64,000 nt of DNA from CAWAND01 sp963807065 (GTDB taxonomy: Bacteria; Chloroflexota; Anaerolineae; Anaerolineales; E44-bin32), in NCBI GenBank assembly GCA_963807065.1, contig CAWDZQ010000002.1, positions 237,894 through 301,893 on the forward strand, written 5' to 3'. Made by a program: the position numbers and the translations under genes. Each line of letters starts with the position of its first letter. Within the stretch, counting starts at the first letter, position 1. This document shows positions 47,377-56,124 of this stretch, one piece after another. The notes beneath the pieces were generated by a model. That model was not told the origin of the DNA. It made no database searches and worked only from the letters and a program-made list of their open reading frames with translations.

Positions 47377-48879
47377 ATGAAATCTAGTCACACGAACCAG
47401 CGTGTCATCCTTGAGGGCATTGCTCGCCGAGCGATGCTTGAGCACGGGTTGCTGCCCGACTTTTCGGGGGCGGCCATGGCCGAGCTGAGGCAAGTGCAAG
47501 TGCCTGCCCCCGCAGGAGAGGCAGCCGTCAAACGCCCACCTGAAATGCGTGACCTGCGAAACCTTCTGTGGGCATCGATTGACAACGATGACTCGCGCGA
47601 CCTCGATCAACTCACGGTTGCCGAAGCGCTGCCAGGAGGCAAGGTCAGAGTCCTCGTCGCCGTGGCTGACGTGGCCTCGCTGGTGAAGCATGGCCTGGCT
47701 ATCGACGAGCATGCCCGGCACAACACGACCTCCGTTTACACCGCTGCCAAAATCTTCCCCATGCTTCCCAATGAGCTTTCGACGGATCTCACCTCATTGA
47801 ATTTCGCGGTGGAGCGCCTGTCGATCGTGATTGACATGGTGATTGATGAGGATGGGCAGCTCAGCAAATCCGATATCTACCAGGCGCGAGTGACAAACCA
47901 CGCCAAACTTGCCTACAATGGCGTGGCTGCCTGGCTGGACGGGAGCGGCAATGCGCCGGAACCCATCACCGCCGTTAAGGACCTGGCCGAGAATGTCCGC
48001 CTGCAAGATCACGTTGCCCAACGGATGAAGAAGCTGCGGCATCATCATGGGGCGCTCAGTCTGGAAACCATCGAGGCCAAGGCCTTGTTCGACGGAGACC
48101 AAATCCGCACCTTGGAAATAGAACAAAAGAACCGTGCCAAAGAAATCATCGAGGACTTCATGGTCGCAGCCAATGGTGTGACCGCCCGGTATCTCGCCAC
48201 CAAGAGTTATCCCTCAATTCGCCGCGTGGTTCGCACGCCAAAGCGCTGGGACCGGATCGTCGAATTGGCCAATGATCGAGGGTTCAACCTCCCAGAGCGC
48301 CCGGATTCAAAGGCGTTGGAGGAGTTCTTGGTCAGCCAGAAGACGGCAGATCCGCTGCGCTTTCCCGATCTGTCTTTGGCCGTGATTAAGCTTTTGGGGG
48401 CCGGCGAATATGTTGCCGAGCTTCCTGACGCGGATGCGCCCGGTCACTTTGCCCTGGCCGTCAAGGACTACGCCCACTCGACGGCTCCCAATCGCCGCTA
48501 CCCCGACCTGCTTACCCAAAGATTGTTGAAAGCGGCCCTGAAAGGCCAGCCTGCCCCCTATAGCAAGGGCGAACTCGACGTTCTGGCGGCTCACTGCACC
48601 CAGGCGGAAAACTCCGCCAACAAGGTCGAACGTCAGGTTGGTAAGTCCGCTGCGGCCCTGCTGTTGCAATCGAGAGTCGGCGAGCAGTTTGATTCGATCG
48701 TCACAGGCGCTTCTGAGAAAGGAACCTGGGTTCGGCTTGCCGATACCCCGGTTGAGGGAAAACTGGTTCAGGGTTTTGAGGGCTTGGATGTTGGCGCCCA
48801 AGTCCGTGTGCAATTGACATCGGTTGATGTTCAGCGAGGGTTCATTGATTTCAAGAGGATCAGTTCATCAAAACAATAG
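47377..48879 (+). CDS. RNase II/R-family exoribonuclease
   Basis: 500 residues from ATG 47377; an upstream in-frame GTG at 47347 is possible. The RNB active site is IDNDDSRDLDQL, with the metal-binding aspartates of the family, and the domain continues to KDYAHSTAPNRRYPDLLTQRLL, the typical RNB C-terminal motif. The last part (GASEKGTWVRLADTPVEGKL) is an S1-like domain. The usual N-terminal cold-shock domains are absent, so the protein is shorter than RNase II or RNase R. It should degrade RNA processively from the 3' end. It is monocistronic in appearance. Confidence 0.9.
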   Translation: MKSSHTNQRVILEGIARRAMLEHGLLPDFSGAAMAELRQVQVPAPAGEAAVKRPPEMRDLRNLLWASIDNDDSRDLDQLTVAEALPGGKVRVLVAVADVASLVKHGLAIDEHARHNTTSVYTAAKIFPMLPNELSTDLTSLNFAVERLSIVIDMVIDEDGQLSKSDIYQARVTNHAKLAYNGVAAWLDGSGNAPEPITAVKDLAENVRLQDHVAQRMKKLRHHHGALSLETIEAKALFDGDQIRTLEIEQKNRAKEIIEDFMVAANGVTARYLATKSYPSIRRVVRTPKRWDRIVELANDRGFNLPERPDSKALEEFLVSQKTADPLRFPDLSLAVIKLLGAGEYVAELPDADAPGHFALAVKDYAHSTAPNRRYPDLLTQRLLKAALKGQPAPYSKGELDVLAAHCTQAENSANKVERQVGKSAAALLLQSRVGEQFDSIVTGASEKGTWVRLADTPVEGKLVQGFEGLDVGAQVRVQLTSVDVQRGFIDFKRISSSKQ

Positions 48880-48927
48880 GTTCGAGTCCCGTGGAGTGGT
48901 TGGCGAATTGGGCGAAGGAGATCTCCC

Positions 48928-49314
48928 TTGAAAAGGCTGGCTGGCCTGTGGATCGACCATCGCATGGCCGGCATCGTGATGGTTTCGGATGAAGGGGAGG
49001 AGACCAAGGAGATTGGCTCAAACATGGAGGCAAACGTCCACGCTCCGGGCCGATCAAGGTCCGAAGAGAGTTCGAAGGAAGATATCCGGGATCGACAGGG
49101 CGGCAACCAACTCGACCGTTTCTACGATGAAGTCGTGGCCGCGGTTCGCAAGGCAGACACCATCCTGATCTTCGGTACCGGCGAGGCCAAATGAGAATTG
49201 ATGAAGCGCCTTGAGCCTGCAGGAATCAAGGGTGTTGTCCTTGAGATGGAAACCGAAGACAAGATGACCGATGCCCAGATTGCGGCCAAAGTACGAGAGC
49301 ACTATCGCTCGTAG
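48928..49314 (+). pseudogene. Conserved small protein gene interrupted by an in-frame TGA
   Basis: TTG 48928 with GAAGGAG upstream begins MKRLAGLWIDHRMAGIVMVS, a conserved opening in a hypothetical family sometimes annotated 'translational machinery protein'. The frame hits TGA at 49192-49194 right after GTGEAK, but continues in the same frame to TAG at 49312-49314 with ELMKRLEPAGIKG, VLEMETEDKMTDAQIAAKV and REHY, which is the family's usual C-terminus. In relatives the codon after GEAK is a glycine, so TGA fits a single change from GGA. Uncorrected, the product is 88 residues and lacks the last 40. Confidence 0.75.
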
Positions 49315-49380
49315 AGCCGGCCAGGGAGCCAGTTCAAGACCGCCCGACCGAGGCAGATGGGTAACAGCATGAGGAGGCCA

Positions 49381-49647
49381 ATGATGAGCGACAAACGCAA
49401 GATCACAACCGAGGCGGCGCGGACAACCGGAACACAATTGGGACTGGATTGGGCGAAAATCGATATGGAGCAGTTCCGGCGGGGCCTTGAGGTGGAACTC
49501 GAACACGGCGCCCAGGATCCGGAGACGGACGTAACGCACGACGACATGATGTTGACGGGCAAGATTGCCTGGGCTCACTTGAAGGAGATAAGCGACTATT
49601 ACACACGCCTGGATCAGCTTGAAGCCGAGGCCCTGTCCCAGCCCTAG
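49381..49647 (+). CDS. DUF5661-like small protein
   Basis: 88 residues from ATG 49381 (an adjacent ATG at 49384 is possible), with GAGGAGG upstream. TTEAARTTGTQLGLDWAKID and FRRGLEVELEHGAQDPETDV, then DDMMLTGKIAWAHLKEISDYY match a family of small soluble proteins of unknown function found widely in bacteria and archaea. It follows the interrupted gene and precedes a broken small membrane gene. Confidence 0.75.
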   Translation: MMSDKRKITTEAARTTGTQLGLDWAKIDMEQFRRGLEVELEHGAQDPETDVTHDDMMLTGKIAWAHLKEISDYYTRLDQLEAEALSQP

Positions 49648-49794
49648 ATGACTTGACCGATCAAGCCACCTCGGGCGAGAATGGACTCAAAGCCCGGCTG
49701 AAGGAGGCTCCCGGCAGGCTGTCCGACCCTGCCGCAGCTGGGCCGAAGATCGGACCCCGATTGAAGTGCTACCGACACAAAAGGAGATACGACG

Positions 49795-49972
49795 ATGAAT
49801 ATGAGAACTCTCTGCTCCGAAAGTCATTACGTGGTGGATCGCTGTCATACTGGGTGTGCTTGGGCTCCTTGGTCACTTCGGGACGATAGCCGTGTTAAGC
49901 GAGTACTCGTTTTGGCTTGTTGCAGCCGGATTCATTCTGTTGGCGTTGGCGACACTCCTGAGAGACCTTTAG
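49795..49972 (+). pseudogene. Small membrane protein gene with a one-base frameshift
   Basis: ATG 49795 has AAGGAG upstream. The start MNMR is in one frame, while the body, APKVITWWIAVILGVLGLLG and SEYSFWLVAAGFILLALATL, ending TAG 49970-49972, is in the next frame. Removing one base near 49807-49810 (AACTC) joins them into a 58-residue two-helix protein. The family is common and uncharacterised. A strong hairpin follows 13 bp later. Confidence 0.65.
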
Positions 49973-49984
49973 GATTTCTAAATC

Positions 49985-50025
49985 GTGGACCCCTGGGGAG
50001 GCCGGGTCGCCTCCCAGGGGTCCAC
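49985..50025. terminator. Near-perfect 17-bp hairpin terminator
   Basis: Arms at 49985-50002 and 50009-50025 pair over 17 bp with one bulged G, and the loop is 6 nt. It ends the rightward small-gene run and coincides with one end of the decayed IS3 element. No U-tract follows. Confidence 0.65.
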
Positions 50026-50029
50026 GGGC

Positions 50030-50640
50030 CATCCGCTCCGGCAGGACGGTGCAGCGTTCGCCGGCTTGTCGACCGAGGCTGCCAGGCCGACTTGCCAGCG
50101 AATGCAGAGAATGATGTGGGATGTCCGATCAGTCGGTGCAGGTCTTCCTTATCGAGAGACCGGAGTTCGCCACCAGATGGATGCTCTCCATCTTCTCCTC
50201 GGGACAGCTGCGGATCCTTTGTTCCACGTTTCGCCCCCCAACCGCAGCAAGCCCCTTTCCCTGGCACCGCCCGCCAGGTCAGGCCACGCGGTTCTTCAAG
50301 AACAGCTCCGCCACCTGGAGCTTGCCTGCACTGTGCCGCAGGCACCCGTGAGCTGATCGAGTTCTTTGCGCAGTACTTTGACCTCATCGCTCGTGCCCTG
50401 ACGCTGGGTATCTCCGGCCAGGTGCTGCTTCCCGGCTTCGAGGAATTCCCACGACCATGTGTAGTACGAATTCTGGCTGAGCCCCTCCCGACAGCACAAC
50501 TCTGCAATCGAAAGGTCGCCTGGCAAACCCTCGATCACGGTGTGGATCTTCCCTTCGGCGCTGCACTTCTTACGAGTGTTGCGGCGGATATTCTTTACCG
50601 TCGCCTCTGCGGTAGATTTCTTCTCGGCCACACCTGACTG
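50030..50640 (-). mobile_element. Decayed IS3-family element
   Basis: Leftward remnants of both reading frames of an IS3 transposase. The first frame is recognisable at 50296-50631. Further left, KLQVAELFLKNRVA and EEKMESIHLVANSGLSIRK are visible in other frames, each ended by stops. Neither a complete ORFB with its DDE triad nor clear terminal repeats remains. Confidence 0.7.
50296..50631 (-). pseudogene. IS3-family transposase ORFA fragment
   Basis: 111 codons with TRKKCSAEGKIHTVIEGLPG, SIAELCCREGLSQNSYYTWS and KEFLEAGKQ-like text, which match the helix-turn-helix part of IS3 ORFA. The C-terminus is shifted: family sequence (KLQVAELFLKNRVA) lies in another frame. It cannot produce active transposase. 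Confidence 0.72.
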
Positions 50641-50782
50641 TTCTCGAATGCTAAACCTCTATTGGCCGAAAGGCCTCTTCTTGTTTGGCCCTATTCTTGT
50701 CTCACAAGTTCTGACACGCTACAGTCGTTCGCTGGGCAACGAAATGCGCATTCGGAGGGGACTCGCCGGGTTCATTTGGAGC

Positions 50783-51470
50783 CTAGCCGATTAGGCGAGC
50801 CGTCCTAAGGGCAGCCTGTTCTATCTGGTGGATCAATCGAGTTCGTTCGGTTGGTAGGTTGGTTTCCAAGAGCTGCATCGTGTCACGCCAGACTGTTTCC
50901 CGCCAATGCGCAATGAGATGAGAGACCAAATTCTCATCGACCGGGCCAAGCAGCTCATCGATGAGCACCACAATGGGCATCACCGGATCCAAAACCTGAT
51001 CTTGCACGGCATCAATCGTTCGCCCAACAACCGCGTTCACGTGACAATGGTCGTTGTAGCGAGCAGTCCGCTGGTCGGCCTCCAGGTCGTCCCACTCAGG
51101 TTCGAGTAGGTCTACCAGGCTTAGTACCAAGTCATAATTGATGTGGGCGTTGACGCCGGCCATCAGCTTCTGAAGGGCAAGCGTGTGGGGGGCGCACGAT
51201 ATGTCGTGTGCGGAATGCCAGACAGCAGGCGCCGAGCTTGGCTCGCGCTCATACTCCTCAAGAGCCAAAAAATAGTATTCGGCGAAGCGCTCCATCAGTC
51301 GGCTGACCCAGGCCGAAGTTGTGAAACTCCTGGTGGTCTATCTCGGAGATGATGTTGCTTGTCATGAGGAGATAACAGCTGAGAAAAACGGCACGCTGGT
51401 CCCCTTCCGCCTCCCAATGTTGAATCTGTGCGGCCATGCGGCTGGCTACGGCCAAGTCGGGTGTTGGCAA
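50783..51470 (-). CDS. DUF5995-like protein, frame broken at 51316-51317
   Basis: The N-terminal part (from ATG 51470: PTPDLAVASRMAAQIQHWEA, RAVFLSCYLLMTSNII) and the C-terminal part (RLMERFAEYYFLALEEYERE, AGVNAHINYDLVLSLVDLLE, ending 50783) are in different frames. Removing one A from the AA at 51316-51317 gives EFHNSAWVSRLMERFAEYYF and one 228-residue protein. The conserved GVNAHINYDL with the histidine is the family's hallmark. The function is unknown. It may be a recent pseudogene or a sequencing error. Confidence 0.78.
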
Positions 51471-51747
51471 TCCAGCCTCCCAACAAAGAAGAAGATTTTC
51501 CGTTGACGATCGCGAGCTAGGCCCAAACGGTCACACTCGGTCTTCTCAGGCGGCTCTGAGTATACATGGAAGAACCATGCCACCTGCACTCGGGTACGAG
51601 CGCGATTTGTCTGACACTTGCCCTGACCGGCGGCCCCTTGGTGGGTAGTTCAGTAGATACTCCCCATCGGGTGCGTTCAGGTCGCCGGGCTGGAACCGAT
51701 CCTGGGCCAGTGGGGCGAAGGATTTCCCAGGGTTGTCATGAGTAGAA

Positions 51748-51768
51748 GGGCCTCCGCAAGGGAGGCCC
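51748..51768. terminator. Hairpin next to tRNA-like copy B
   Basis: 8-bp arms GGGCCTCC (51748-51755) and GGAGGCCC (51761-51768) with a 5-nt loop. It sits 4 bp beyond the tRNA-like 3' end, as a terminator would for a leftward tRNA gene. Confidence 0.55.
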
Positions 51769-51772
51769 TCTC

Positions 51773-51900
51773 TGGTAGCGGGGCTGGGATTCGAACCCGG
51801 GACCTTCGGATTGTGAGTCCGAATCCTACTGAGTAAACCATACATCCTCAGGTTGCCGTCCGGAAAGTCGCCTGTTGATCATGCTGTTTTGGGAGCCTCA
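51773..51900 (-). repeat. Dispersed tRNA-derived repeat, copy B
   Basis: On the minus strand it ends with CCCCGCTACCA, including an encoded CCA, preceded by a T-arm (loop TTCGAAT, one mismatch in the stem) and a good anticodon arm (TCGGA/TCCGA, loop CTCACAA, anticodon CAC or a mutated CAT). The 5' half does not pair with the acceptor strand. The following module (CCATACATCCTCAGGTTG) resembles the same position in copies C and D. Confidence 0.6.
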
Positions 51901-51994
51901 GCGGCTGACATTGCTTCTCCTCCCCAATCCTTTTCGAACTCCTTCTGGAAGCAATTGGCGATGAGCCGCGGGTAGGGTCGGCCAAACCCTCATC

Positions 51995-52085
51995 CACGGG
52001 TTCCCTTCGCTTCACTCAGGACAAGTGAATCCCCGTCGTCGCCTCCCGAGCAAGGGTCCTAGAAGAATCCGTTCAAGGGTCTCGG
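51995..52085. repeat. Dispersed repeat shared with 17.8 kb
   Basis: CTCAGGACAAGTGAATCCCC, GTCGCCTCC and CAAGGGTCTCGG occur in the same order as at 17768-17880. The stretch 51471-52265 otherwise shows no gene. Confidence 0.5.
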
Positions 52086-52265
52086 AAAAGAGAGAAGGCC
52101 CATATGCGGCTTCGTTCTTCCCATACAAGGGACCTGATTCCCAAAGACGGTTGGCGCAGGGGACTTTAGGGGCGATGTCAAGCCAGGGCCGGAACAAAGG
52201 CAGGGAACGAGCAGGCAAAGGCACAATTGGACGTCAGAGGCCCCTTGACGGGTTGCTTCGGGGGC

Positions 52266-53222
52266 CTACTGGATCTCGAAGTCAACCGCTCCCTCAGTCA
52301 CGCCGTCACTGCCGATGAACCAGTTGCCCGGCGTGAACCGCAGGGTGTACTTTCCGTTGGGCGGATCATCAACCAGAAACCGTACGGAAAGGTCGGTTGT
52401 GTCGATACCGCTCGCCGAGCCTTGCAGGGACTCAACTGGCCCACCATCTGGTGCGATGCTCTTTCCGTTGGGCAAGGTCAAGCCAAAGTCCTGCCCAAGG
52501 ATGCTCCAATTGCCCGCTGCGCGGCTCGTGGCGTCGTAATGCAATGTCAGCGCGAGCTTGCCGTCTTCGAGTTCACGGTACGAGTTCGGGATGTCAGACC
52601 GCATCTCGGCAGAATTGAACGTGAGGTCAATCAACTCCATCGAGAGCGACCCGGAGATTGGGAGCTCGGTCGGTTCCAGATTGACGAGGTCGCCGCCTTC
52701 CGGGCCCAGCGGTATCTGGGCTTGATTCTCTTCGCTGGAACCGACGATGAGCTGCGCACTTGCGGGATCAAAAGCCTCGTCGACCTCAAAGATGAACTCA
52801 CCGTTTGAAGCCTGGCCAGATCCAACCCTTGGAAAATCCGAGATGGTCAACGATGGAGCGCTGTTCCCACCCCACACGATTGAAGTCGTTGCATAGTAGG
52901 AGAAGTCGTCATCCCCGAGGTTTTCGAAGGATGCTGCGATCGAAACGAAGTAGCGAACCTTATCTGTGAAATCGTTCTTTTCGTTATAGTAGCGACCATC
53001 TTCCAATTGAACATGGAAGCCAGAATGCCAGAATTGTTGGTTGATCGAGAACTGCTGCGGTTCGAACTCACTTTCACTCGGGGTTGAGGTTGCCGCATCG
53101 GGTTGTGGCGTGAAATCCCCGACCTGACCGGAACCAGATCCATTCCCCCCAAAACTGCAGGCAAGGATGAGCAAAGCGCAAGCCGTCGGCATCGCCAATA
53201 GCCGGTATGAACGTCGAATCAT
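52266..53222 (-). CDS. Lipoprotein of unknown function
   Basis: 318 residues. A signal peptide with lipobox LILAC (cysteine near residue 22) is followed by a low-complexity linker rich in G, S, T and P, then an extracellular beta-rich domain with WHSGFHVQLEDGRYY and VRYFVSIAASFENLG. No known domain is recognised; an immunoglobulin-like or DUF4352-like fold is possible. It is alone, with no operon partners. Confidence 0.75.
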   Translation of the reverse strand: MIRRSYRLLAMPTACALLILACSFGGNGSGSGQVGDFTPQPDAATSTPSESEFEPQQFSINQQFWHSGFHVQLEDGRYYNEKNDFTDKVRYFVSIAASFENLGDDDFSYYATTSIVWGGNSAPSLTISDFPRVGSGQASNGEFIFEVDEAFDPASAQLIVGSSEENQAQIPLGPEGGDLVNLEPTELPISGSLSMELIDLTFNSAEMRSDIPNSYRELEDGKLALTLHYDATSRAAGNWSILGQDFGLTLPNGKSIAPDGGPVESLQGSASGIDTTDLSVRFLVDDPPNGKYTLRFTPGNWFIGSDGVTEGAVDFEIQ

Positions 53223-53518
53223 GGGACCTTCTCTTCTTCATACGGGAGAGTTGCGCGGGCAGATGACTTACGATCTACCTGACCCACGTGGGGGCTAACG
53301 ATGAAAACAACCGAAGGACGCACATATCTTACTCTGCCCGAAAGTCGCAGTCAACAATCAGCACTCGCTTGTCAAAAGACGGCTCGGAGGCGGGGCGCGA
53401 CCAAAGCGCATCTTCGTTCCATATTCGCCCAGCAAACATTTGGCGTCTGGGATCCTGCGACGGAGCGCAGCTCCCAACCGGATCCCTGGGCAGCGATTGT
53501 GGTAAGGGTGTCAGAAAC

Positions 53519-53573
53519 GGCGACAAGTGTCTGCAATCCCCCAACGAGGGTTCAATTCCCTCCTTCGCCTCCT
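53519..53573 (+). pseudogene. tRNA-Cys-like sequence lacking the D arm
   Basis: A perfect T-arm (GAGGG, TTCAATT, CCCTC) and a 5-bp acceptor remnant (GGCGA with TCGCC) flank a GCA-anticodon-like TCTGCAAT. The D arm is absent and the anticodon stem does not pair. The total length is about 55 nt. Confidence 0.5.
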
Positions 53574-53846
53574 GGTAAGAGTCTCCGTAGGATTCCGCTT
53601 CGCACAATCGGAACTGGCAACTAGAGCTATTGCGGCATCCTACCGGTCCTCGCGTTGGCCCATGTGTGGTCCGATCCCGGGCCGAAGGAACTGGACTGCG
53701 CCTGGCCAAACTCAGCTGCCTGGCCCTTCTCTAGGATGTGCATGAGCCTTCCTGGAAGTTGAAGAAACCCGCCGGAGCCGACGACCGGCCGGTACCCATC
53801 CATCGAAAGGGGTGTTCCCCGCATTGACCGGGATTACACGGCTGGT

Positions 53847-54572
53847 TCAGTCTGAGAGTGTCGGGGTCTCCGTCGGCGAGTCCGTTGGTCCTGTAGTCGC
53901 CGTGGCTGTCGGGCTAGCGGTGGCAGAGGCCCTTGCCGTAGCGGTCGGCGTCGAGCCTGAGACGACAATCAGAACGTAAACCTCGTCTCCGAAATTTGCG
54001 CCGCTGCCGGTCGTCATCCGCCAGTTGCCACGGTAGGTACCGGCCGAGCTGGGTGCCACAAGGTCGACAGACAGGTCTGTCTCATCCCCTGGTTGAACCG
54101 CCTTGTTAAGCTCAACCGAAGACCCCCCCATCGCGTCGCCGCCCGTCAATCTAAACTTCCATCCCGCGGCCCAGTCGCAGGAGCCGCTGTTGCGCACGCG
54201 CCAGGTCTTTTTGAACTTCTGGCCAGGGCTCAAGGTCATGTTGTCGGGAATGGACACGTCGGAAACGAAGGCCAATCCATAGCAGGAGCTGGTCGGAGCA
54301 GAACTGGGAATGACCGGGAGGGTGGCCAGCGTGCTTAGACCAGCCGGCAAATCGGTCGCGGCCGGCGTCTGCGCCGCAGTGGGAGAGTTCGTCGGCATGG
54401 CAAGTGCCGTGGAAGTTAATTCACTTGAGAAGGTTCCGACAGCCAAAGTTTGGATCTGGTCACTGCTTTGAGTCGGTGTCACCTCAGATGCCCGGGGTCC
54501 GCACGACGTGAGCAGCGGGCCAGCAACCATCAAAATCGCGAAGAGTATTTGCACGAGCGAGTGTTGCTTCAT
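53847..54572 (-). CDS. Lipoprotein with NBR1-type Ig-like domain
   Basis: 241 residues. A signal peptide with the lipobox LLTSC (cysteine near residue 24) is followed by a T/P-rich linker. An Ig-like domain of the NBR1 central type follows (FVSDVSIPDNMTLSPGQKF, TWRVRNSGSCDWAAGWKF, GTYRGNWRM). The C-terminus is a low-complexity T/P/A tail of about 35 residues. The domain is found in secreted proteins of Anaerolineae and probably binds a partner or glycan outside the cell. Confidence 0.85.
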   Translation of the reverse strand: MKQHSLVQILFAILMVAGPLLTSCGPRASEVTPTQSSDQIQTLAVGTFSSELTSTALAMPTNSPTAAQTPAATDLPAGLSTLATLPVIPSSAPTSSCYGLAFVSDVSIPDNMTLSPGQKFKKTWRVRNSGSCDWAAGWKFRLTGGDAMGGSSVELNKAVQPGDETDLSVDLVAPSSAGTYRGNWRMTTGSGANFGDEVYVLIVVSGSTPTATARASATASPTATATTGPTDSPTETPTLSD

Positions 54573-54959
54573 AGGGAACCTCCCTCAGGGGAATCCGGTC
54601 AGTCCGACTAGGCGCGGGCTGGACGCCTCCTAGCCCGATCATGAACGGGTTTCCTCAGGACTCTAGCATATGTGCCCACTGGCCGGTGAGCCTTTGCCGG
54701 TTGAAAAAGCAAATGCCACAGGGCGGAAGAGACCTTCCATGCGACCGCAGGCGCGGAAAGTCGAGAGGTCACAAAATTGGCTGTTCGGTCCCCCATCCTT
54801 CTGCCTCGACTTGCCGAGGTCGGTTGAGGCCAATCGAGCAGGGCATGCATGAATATCCACATTGTTGTCCATGGCCTCGCCCAAAACGGCAGGCAAGGGT
54901 CTTAGTCGAAAAGGCAGTAAACGAATCCATGACTCTTTGACGGAGTACACGAAATCGCG

Positions 54960-55035
54960 TGCAAGGGTCTGGGAAGCGGCGGCTAGGGTCTGCAAAACCC
55001 TTGCCCCAAACTCCGTCCGGCGACGGTTACCAGGG
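54960..55035 (+). pseudogene. tRNA-Cys-like remnant
   Basis: AGGGT-CTGCAAA-ACCCT (54985-55001) is a canonical anticodon arm with GCA. The following T-arm region is degraded, and no acceptor stem can be formed. Confidence 0.45.
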
Positions 55036-55128
55036 AGTTCGGCTTGCCGCAGGACCGAGTCCAGAGATACAGGCCCATAACCCGCGGATCTGAGGTCCGT
55101 ATACCGAGGCACCAGCCTTAGCATAGGA

Positions 55129-55152
55129 GAAAGCGCCCGTTTGGGCGCTTTC
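55129..55152. terminator. Perfect 10-bp hairpin between convergent tRNA-like remnants
   Basis: GAAAGCGCCC (55129-55138) and GGGCGCTTTC (55143-55152) with loop GTTT. It follows a plus-strand tRNA-like remnant ending near 55115 and precedes the minus-strand copy C. Confidence 0.65.
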
Positions 55153-55157
55153 TTGTT

Positions 55158-55290
55158 CAGTAGCGGGATTGGAATTCGAACCCAGGACATTCAGGTTATG
55201 AGAGCTAATCCTGAAAAGGGGGCATTAGATCGTCAGGCCGGCGCCCTTAGGGTGGTCTTGTGCTTTCCTCCGTCTTGGAGCCTTATCTAC
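55158..55290 (-). repeat. Dispersed tRNA-derived repeat, copy C (tRNA-Met-like)
   Basis: On the minus strand a T-arm-like GGGTTCGAATTCC precedes CCCGCTACTGA, and an anticodon loop CTCATAA (CAT, methionine) is visible. The module with AGATCGTCAGGC and CTTAGGGTGG follows, as in copies A and D. Confidence 0.55.
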
Positions 55291-55790
55291 AGACTGAATT
55301 CATCTTACTGGATCTTCACCTAGCGGCAATGACGCATTCCCCGCTGGCTGCTGTGTGGACCCGCTGGGCATGGAGAAGGGAGGCCTCAAGACCAGACCGC
55401 CGATACTAAGTGTCTCTCCACCGGGAGACCGACGACTGTCGCACACGGTACAACAAACCGTGCCGTTCAACCTGCTATCGAAGATCCAGTAATGAGTGAT
55501 GCCCCAGCGATGCACCAGATGATTCCCAGCCGCTCGACGTGGGAGGGCCCGCAAGACCCTCATTCAATGCTTCGAATCCCATCGACGCTGCCCTTGTCTC
55601 GCATCACAGTCTAGAGCGATACAAACCGCATTGAAACTAGGTAGCTCGATGAGGGGAACACAAACTCGCACTCAGTATCAAGCTCGCATATCGCCTGACC
55701 TCTGGAACGCAGTTATAGATATCATTCTAGTCATCCTCGCCGCGCCCGGGTGAAGCAACCCCATCGGCCGAAATGGTGCTCCGGAACGCC

Positions 55791-55925
55791 CACCTCAGGT
55801 GGACCAGTTCCCCCGGAATCGGTGGACAGTTTGCGTCAGAATCTGTGGTCGAATTCCGTCGGAGTCAGCGGATGGATTGCGTTTGAATCCGTAGGCAGAT
55901 TCCGTCGGAACATGCAATTGACCGC
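55791..55925. repeat. Array of about five 23-bp tandem repeats
   Basis: Units start at 55791, 55814, 55837, 55860 and 55883, each exactly 23 bp, on the pattern CGGAATCGGTGGACAGTTTGC then GT, with a truncated sixth. Units share GAATC, GTGG and a terminal CCGT or GCGT. Repeated GGTGGACAG-type units are typical of IS21 transposon ends, but no IS21 gene is present here. Confidence 0.65.
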
Positions 55926-56124
55926 CAAAAGATCATCCAATACGTTGAAGAAAACAAGGAAACTCAAGCATTTCCCACCAGTAGATGTCCCTTTTTGGAT
56001 AAAAATGAGCTTAAAGTCATTGCTACGTGGAATTTCGGTAAAATTGACGTGACCGCTGATCCATTGACCTGAGGTCTGGCTGTTAACCATCCAGGGAAGA
56101 CGTTTCTAAAGTAGGGATAGGATC

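Noticed and set aside
49192..49194. Genome-wide UGA recoding to glycine
   Set aside because: Many intact genes in the window end with TGA at the expected place, so UGA is a stop here.
51773..51860. Functional tRNA gene (Val or Met)
   Set aside because: The 3' half is good, but the 5' half cannot form an acceptor stem with AGCGGGG and the D arm is not convincing.
53288..53624. Overlapping plus-strand frames upstream of the tRNA-Cys-like sequence
   Set aside because: They are low-complexity, contradict each other and run through the tRNA-like element.
55791..55925. CRISPR array
   Set aside because: The repeats are contiguous 23-bp units with no spacers and no cas genes nearby.
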